A stretch of DNA of 10,641 nucleotides, taken from the NCBI GenBank assembly GCA_026002045.1, contig BOAV01000086.1, positions 1 through 10,641 on the forward strand. Direction: 5' to 3'. Positions 6,949 to 10,641 of the stretch are shown here, piece by piece. Source of the stretch: Spirochaetia bacterium (GTDB taxonomy: Bacteria; Spirochaetota; Spirochaetia; Treponematales; Breznakiellaceae). The notes beneath the pieces are model-generated. The model did no database searches. It saw only the letters and a program-made list of their open reading frames with translations, and had not been told where the DNA came from. Position numbers and translations under genes: made by a program. Position 1 is the stretch's first letter. The number at the start of each line of letters is the position of its first letter.

Positions 6949-7910
6949 TATTTCAGGGCGCCGATTTCCTTAAAGTATTTTTCCGCGCCGGGATGGAAGG
7001 GTACCGAAATACCGGAGACCGCATATCCGGACTCAAGCTCCGCACCCTTTACGTGGGCCGATGTAATTTCAGCCTTGTTGTCGAACAACGTTTTCGTAAG
7101 GGTATAAATCGTATCCGCAGATATTTTTTTGCTGGCAATCAGGGTGGCTTTGATCGTAAGGGTCTGCACATTGTTGGGGTTGCCGCGGTAACTGTTTCCG
7201 GGTATGACCAGCTTTGTGTAGAAGGGGTACTGCTTGATGATCGCATCCGCATGGGCATCGTCAATGTCCAGGAGCGTCACCGTCTTGTTAATGGCAAGGT
7301 CCATAACCGCCGTTGTCGGGGCCCCGGCCACGCAGAAAAAGGCGTCGATTTTGCCGTCCCGGAGCGCATCCGCGGAGGCGCCGAAGCTCAGGTTCTGCCG
7401 GTTAAAATCATTCGGCCCGATGCCGTAACCCGCAAGGATCTGGTTGGCGTTGAATTCCACCCCGCTTCCCGCATCCCCTACGGAAACATTTTTCCCCTTG
7501 AGATCGGCAATCGTTGTTATACCCTTGCTTGGGTCCGCCACAACCTGACAGGCCTCCGCATAGAGGGCCGCCACGGCCTGAAAATCGGTGATTTTTTCGC
7601 CGTTAAAGAGGTCAATCCCCTTGTATGCATAGTCCATCACGTCGTTCTGCACCAGGGCAATCTCAACCTCACCCGCCTGGATAAGCTGAATGTTCGCCTT
7701 TGAGGCCCCGGTTGACTGAATAATGACCGGTATGCCGGTCTTGTTCTGCACAATCTGCCCAAAAGCGGAGCCGTAGGCGTAGTAGGTCCCGGTGTTTCCG
7801 CCGGTCGCAAGCCTGAGCCGCTCAGTTTTCTTCTCACCGCCGCCGGCGGCAAAGCCCATTACCAGCGGCACAACCAAAAGCGCCGCTGCCATAGCCGTTT
7901 TCTTCATCAT
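6948..7910 (-). CDS. TAXI-family TRAP transporter solute-binding protein
   Basis: This is a 320-residue exported receptor, the usual length for the family. It has a signal peptide (basic MMKKT, hydrophobic 6-19, likely cut after GFA near residue 21) with no lipobox Cys, so it should be a soluble periplasmic protein. The mature part starts with the TAXI pattern ATGGNTGTYYAYGSAFG, followed by STGASKANIQLIQAGEVEIALVQND-like sequence and GKNVSVGDAGSGVEF. It binds the solute and presents it to the fused TRAP permease. AGGAGG at 7920-7915 lies 4 nt before the first ATG and 7 nt before the second ATG at 7907, so the second may be the real start (319 residues). The substrate is unknown. Confidence 0.93.
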   Translation of the reverse strand: MMKKTAMAAALLVVPLVMGFAAGGGEKKTERLRLATGGNTGTYYAYGSAFGQIVQNKTGIPVIIQSTGASKANIQLIQAGEVEIALVQNDVMDYAYKGIDLFNGEKITDFQAVAALYAEACQVVADPSKGITTIADLKGKNVSVGDAGSGVEFNANQILAGYGIGPNDFNRQNLSFGASADALRDGKIDAFFCVAGAPTTAVMDLAINKTVTLLDIDDAHADAIIKQYPFYTKLVIPGNSYRGNPNNVQTLTIKATLIASKKISADTIYTLTKTLFDNKAEITSAHVKGAELESGYAVSGISVPFHPGAEKYFKEIGALK

Positions 7911-7948
7911 CTTTCCTCCTGAAATTCATAGCAATCAGTTAGTTATAA

Positions 7949-7954
7949 ATTATA
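7949..7954 (-). promoter_or_regulatory. Putative -10 element for the TAXI-DUF1850-TRAP operon
   Basis: A perfect TATAAT is read on the minus strand at 7954-7949. It predicts a transcript start near 7942 and a ~32-nt leader containing AGGAGG. No good -35 sits at 16-18 bp, so the promoter may be activator-dependent. The 7911-8004 gap holds this element, the ribosome site, and a GGTGAG direct repeat (7971-7976 and 7986-7991) of unknown meaning. No clear terminator for ribokinase is seen. Confidence 0.4.
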
Positions 7955-8004
7955 TGGCAAAATTTTACAAGGTGAGTAGAGGGCAGGTGAGAATGGTCAT
8001 TTTT

Positions 8005-8889
8005 TTAGACAAACACTTCTTTTGCAAAAGGAATGGACGCCATGGCCCCCTTCCGGGAAACCGCGATGGAAGCGGCCTTGCAGGCAAGGGCCAGCGCTTC
8101 CCGCACACTTAAGCTCCGCGCACGGGCGGCGATGAAGTAGCCGGTAAAGGTGTCCCCCGCCGCGGTGGTGTCCGTAACGGGGAGGTCGATAATCTCACCC
8201 TTTTCCCGTATTGCGTCAAAGCCATAAAAAGCGCCGTCCTTTCCGGCGGTCAAAATAATTTCAGCATGGGGGAATTTCTTGACCAGGTTTTCCAGAATTA
8301 CGGAAAAAGACGTTTCCTGCGGTAGAGCCGCCAGAGCGGCCCCCTCAATTTCATTGACAAAAAAGGCGTCCGCCAAATTCAGGGGCAGATTGTTGATCCC
8401 TTCATCATAAGGGGATGGGTTCAGGTAAATTTTCAGGCCCCGGTTTTTCGCCTCCCGCATAACTTCTGCGGTACAGTTAATTTCGTTTTGTAATACTACG
8501 ATGTCGCCGGGGCCGAATTGTGTCAGGGCGCGGTTTATTTCATCATCCGTAATAAGGGCGTTCCCCCCGGAAAAAAGTACGATGGCGTTTTGCCGTTTTT
8601 TATCCAGTTGAATCAGGGCCTGCCCGGTGGCCTCTTCGTATTGGGCGACATGATCCGTATTCACCCCGTAGGATTGCAAAAGCTCAAGCAGGAATTTTCC
8701 ATCGGCGCCGATTTTTCCCGCCATGTACGTTTTCATCCCCGCCTTTGCCAGGCTTGCCGCCTGGTTGGCCCCCTTGCCCCCGGCGCTCTTTTCCAGGGCG
8801 CTTGAGCCGATGGTTTCTCCGGGGCGCACGATATGATCAACAGAAAAGATCAGATCGATATTTAAAGAACCGAACACCAACACTTTCAT
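8005..8889 (-). CDS. rbsK: Ribokinase (PfkB family)
   Basis: This 294-residue cytoplasmic kinase converts D-ribose plus ATP to ribose 5-phosphate. It has the ribose-site GGKGANQA at 37-44, NID at 10-12, the NE pair at 179-180, the DTTAAGDTF signature at 240-248 with catalytic base Asp246, and C-terminal RKGAMASIP at 279-287. The last two closely match Escherichia coli RbsK (DTTAAGDTF and RKGAQPSVP). I chose the ATG at 8889 (MKVLVFGS) because the longer version begins with a TTG at 8898 that adds only three residues. No Shine-Dalgarno precedes either start. It is divergent from the nucleoside hydrolase gene, whose reaction releases ribose, which supports ribose as the substrate over other pentoses or nucleosides. 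It lies 94 bp upstream of the TAXI operon on the same strand. Confidence 0.9.
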   Translation of the reverse strand: MKVLVFGSLNIDLIFSVDHIVRPGETIGSSALEKSAGGKGANQAASLAKAGMKTYMAGKIGADGKFLLELLQSYGVNTDHVAQYEEATGQALIQLDKKRQNAIVLFSGGNALITDDEINRALTQFGPGDIVVLQNEINCTAEVMREAKNRGLKIYLNPSPYDEGINNLPLNLADAFFVNEIEGAALAALPQETSFSVILENLVKKFPHAEIILTAGKDGAFYGFDAIREKGEIIDLPVTDTTAAGDTFTGYFIAARARSLSVREALALACKAASIAVSRKGAMASIPFAKEVFV

Positions 8890-8900
8890 AATAATCAAAT

Positions 8901-8920
8901 TAATGTTATTTTATGTTATT
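8901..8920. repeat. Tandem ATGTTATT repeat in the divergent ribokinase / nucleoside hydrolase gap
   Basis: ATGTTATT occurs at 8903-8910 and 8913-8920, exactly 10 bp apart (one helical turn), flanked by TTAA at both ends. It fills the middle of the only 48-bp region that could hold promoters for both genes. It could be an operator or overlapping AT-rich promoter elements; the copies also resemble weak -10 boxes (TATGTT at 8912-8917). It may equally be chance in AT-rich sequence. Confidence 0.45.
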
Positions 8921-8937
8921 AACAAGAGGATAAAGAT

Positions 8938-9858
8938 ATGAAAAAACGGTCGATCATCATCGACACCGATCCGGGGATTGACGATGCGATAGCCCTTGCC
9001 GCAGCGCTTTTTTCCGAAGAACTGGATATCCGCCTGATAAGCACCGTCGCAGGGAATGTCAGCCTGGAGAAAACCACCAATAACGCCCTCAAGCTTCTGA
9101 CATTTTGGGGCAAACGTATTCCGGTGGCCATGGGCGCGGATCGGCCCCTGCTGGCCTCTCCTTCGGACGCGGCCCATGTCCACGGCGCAAGCGGTATGGA
9201 CGGTTACGATTTTCCCATTCCGGACCGGAGCAATCTTTTAGCGGAACACGCGGTCAACGCCATAAGTAAAACCCTTAAGGAAAGCGCGGAAAAAATCACC
9301 CTGGTCCCCATCGGTCCCCTTACCAACATCGCATTGCTTCTGCGGATGTACCCCGATGCGAGGGAAAAGATCGCAGAAATTGTTTTGATGGGCGGCAGCC
9401 TTACCCGGGGCAACAAGGGGGTGATGTCGGAGTTCAATATTGCCTGCGATCCCGAGGCGGCGCGGATCCTGTTCGAGAGCGGCCTGCCGATTGTGATGGC
9501 CCCTCTGGATGTGGGCTGGAAGGCGCTGGTGCGACCGGAGGATGCGGCAAAAATTAAGGCCATGGGCCGCACCGGGGAGATGATCTACGCACTGCTCCAG
9601 CATTACCGCAGCGGCGACATCAATACGGGTTTTGAAATGTACGACAGCTGCGCCATCGCATATCTTCTGCGGCCTGAAATGTTTGAAGTTGCGGAAACAT
9701 TCGTGGCGGTGGAGACCGCAGGAATACTGACTGCGGGAACAACTTTGGTGGATCTTAAGGGCTATCTTAAACAAGCGCCCAACGTAAAGGTTTGTGTGGA
9801 TATTAACGAAAAGATGTTCAGGGACTGGCTGCTTGCGGCGTTGAAGCGGTGCGGGTGA
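8938..9858 (+). CDS. Ribonucleoside hydrolase, RihC-like
   Basis: This 306-residue cytoplasmic enzyme hydrolyses ribonucleosides to ribose and free base. The Ca2+/ribose site DTDPGIDD is at 9-16 (putative catalytic base Asp11, ligands Asp15 and Asp16), with TVAGNVS at 37-43 (Asn41), VHGASGMDGYDF, IGPLTNIALLL, VLMGGS, and EFNIACDPEAA. Similarity to E. coli RihC runs end to end (HYRSG, VAVET, GTTLVD). One key difference: the catalytic loop reads MYDSCAIAY at 234-242, so Tyr235 replaces the His of MHDLCAIA in RihC, while Asp236 is kept. Substrate range may therefore differ. The ATG at 8938 has AAGAGGA 7-8 nt upstream. The next gene overlaps by 1 nt. It is divergent from ribokinase, which would use the ribose. 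Confidence 0.92.
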   Translation: MKKRSIIIDTDPGIDDAIALAAALFSEELDIRLISTVAGNVSLEKTTNNALKLLTFWGKRIPVAMGADRPLLASPSDAAHVHGASGMDGYDFPIPDRSNLLAEHAVNAISKTLKESAEKITLVPIGPLTNIALLLRMYPDAREKIAEIVLMGGSLTRGNKGVMSEFNIACDPEAARILFESGLPIVMAPLDVGWKALVRPEDAAKIKAMGRTGEMIYALLQHYRSGDINTGFEMYDSCAIAYLLRPEMFEVAETFVAVETAGILTAGTTLVDLKGYLKQAPNVKVCVDINEKMFRDWLLAALKRCG

Positions 9859-10641
9859 TGGACATTAAAAAACGTCCCAACTGGGAAACCGCCCTTGACC
9901 GGGTTGAAGCGGGGCCGGTCCGGACCGATGGCCGCGCCTTTCCCGAGGGCGTCACATCAAAAATGCTCTACCGCGATGTGGTAAAGATCGCCCTCCCCTC
10001 CATGGGGGAGATGGTTCTTACCCAGCTGGCGTCCATGGTGGACCTCATGATGGTGGGTCAGTTGGGGTCCTGGGCCCTTAGCTCCGTGGGTCTTGCGATC
10101 CAGCCCAAATTTCTGGTGATGATGCTTTTCATGGCCATGAACGTGGGGGCCACCGCCATGGTTGCCCGCTACCGGGGCGCGGGGAATCCTGAAAAGGCAA
10201 ACATGGTTCTGCGCCAGGCCCTGCTCCTCACTTTTATCTTTGGTGTTGTCGGCTCCGTAGTGGGCTATATTTTTGCCGAAGACCTTATCCGTTTTATGGG
10301 CGCCCCCGACGCGGTTGCCCTTGCGGGGGGAACCGTTTACTTCCGGTGGCAGTGCATCGGCCTTTTGAGCGTCGCCCTTACCAGTACCGCTACGGCGACT
10401 TTGCGGGGTGTGGGGAATTCCCGCACTTCCATGATGTACAACATCGTTGCCAATGTGGTCAACGTGATCTTCAATTATCTTTTGATTTATGGCAATTTCG
10501 GCTTTCCCCGCTGGGAAGTGATGGGCGCGTCAGTGGCAACCATCATCGGGCAGTTTGTGGCCCTTGCCCTTGCCATGATCGCCCTTTTGGGGAACCGGAA
10601 CTATATCAGGCTGAGGTTCACCGACAGTTTCAGGCCCGACC
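9858..10641 (+). CDS. MATE-family efflux transporter, N-terminal part (cut by window end)
   Basis: The ATG at 9858-9860 overlaps the nucleoside hydrolase stop (TGATG), and the frame stays open to the window end, giving 261 codons of a family usually ~450 residues. After a polar leader of ~35 residues comes ALPSMGEMVLTQLASMVDLMMVGQLG, a pattern (split here: start ~46, end ~71) typical of the first MATE helices. GATAMVARYRGAGN and TATLRGVGNSRTSM follow, both characteristic of the NorM/DinF-like superfamily, with repeated hydrophobic segments. It should be an ion-coupled exporter in the inner membrane. An alternative start is the ATG at 9963, which would remove the leader, but coupling favours 9858. 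The substrate is unknown; the operon partner suggests a nucleobase or nucleoside analogue, which is speculation. Confidence 0.9.
   Translation, partial: MDIKKRPNWETALDRVEAGPVRTDGRAFPEGVTSKMLYRDVVKIALPSMGEMVLTQLASMVDLMMVGQLGSWALSSVGLAIQPKFLVMMLFMAMNVGATAMVARYRGAGNPEKANMVLRQALLLTFIFGVVGSVVGYIFAEDLIRFMGAPDAVALAGGTVYFRWQCIGLLSVALTSTATATLRGVGNSRTSMMYNIVANVVNVIFNYLLIYGNFGFPRWEVMGASVATIIGQFVALALAMIALLGNRNYIRLRFTDSFRPD

Noticed and set aside
6993..7703. 236-residue plus-strand open frame across the TAXI receptor gene
   Set aside because: Antisense to a clearly coding receptor with signal peptide and ribosome site; the translation has no family pattern.
7971..7991. GGTGAG direct repeat upstream of the TAXI operon
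   Set aside because: Only 6 bp, two copies, with no symmetry; likely chance, so mentioned only within the promoter entry.
8890..8898. Upstream TTG start for ribokinase
   Set aside because: It adds only three residues, without a ribosome site. The ATG at 8889 begins right at the first beta strand, as in RbsK.

Overview
The window looks like spirochaete chromosome, most likely a termite-gut-type Treponema. The evidence is moderate GC, frequent TTT/CTT/GCC codons, an unusual single-chain two-domain ABC permease, a TAXI-type TRAP system with a DUF1850 gene, and a Uma2-family remnant. The assignment is an inference from gene content; no rRNA or other marker is present. No RNA gene, CRISPR array, integrase or insertion sequence was found.

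There are three transcription blocks. Block 1 (plus strand, 1-4141) holds the 3' end of an ABC substrate-binding protein gene, a double hairpin/terminator, the ATPase gene, a fused permease gene (4-nt overlap with the ATPase gene), and a Cof-type HAD phosphatase gene with its own apparent promoter. The importer is of the iron/sugar-phosphate/phosphonate (FbpABC/AfuABC-like) class. Block 2 (minus strand, 8889 down to 4152) holds ribokinase, then a tightly packed TAXI receptor - DUF1850 - fused TRAP permease operon. It ends in a 5'-truncated Uma2-family gene whose homology runs out of frame into the 3' end of the TRAP gene. Block 3 (plus strand, 8938 to the window end) holds a RihC-like nucleoside hydrolase gene and, overlapping by 1 nt, a MATE-family transporter gene cut by the window edge.

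The clearest functional link is across the divergent 48-bp gap at 8890-8937. Nucleoside hydrolase would release ribose and free base, and ribokinase would phosphorylate the ribose. The coupled MATE gene could export the base or a related compound, which is speculative. In block 1, a phosphatase next to an AfuABC/FbpABC-like importer raises the possibility that the cargo is a phosphorylated organic compound rather than ferric iron.

Most of this is ordinary transport and salvage content, and I do not see a convincing new multi-gene system. The points most worth a second look are the Tyr in place of the expected catalytic His in the nucleoside hydrolase, the TRAP/Uma2 junction, the apparently leaderless HAD gene, and the nucleoside hydrolase-MATE coupling.
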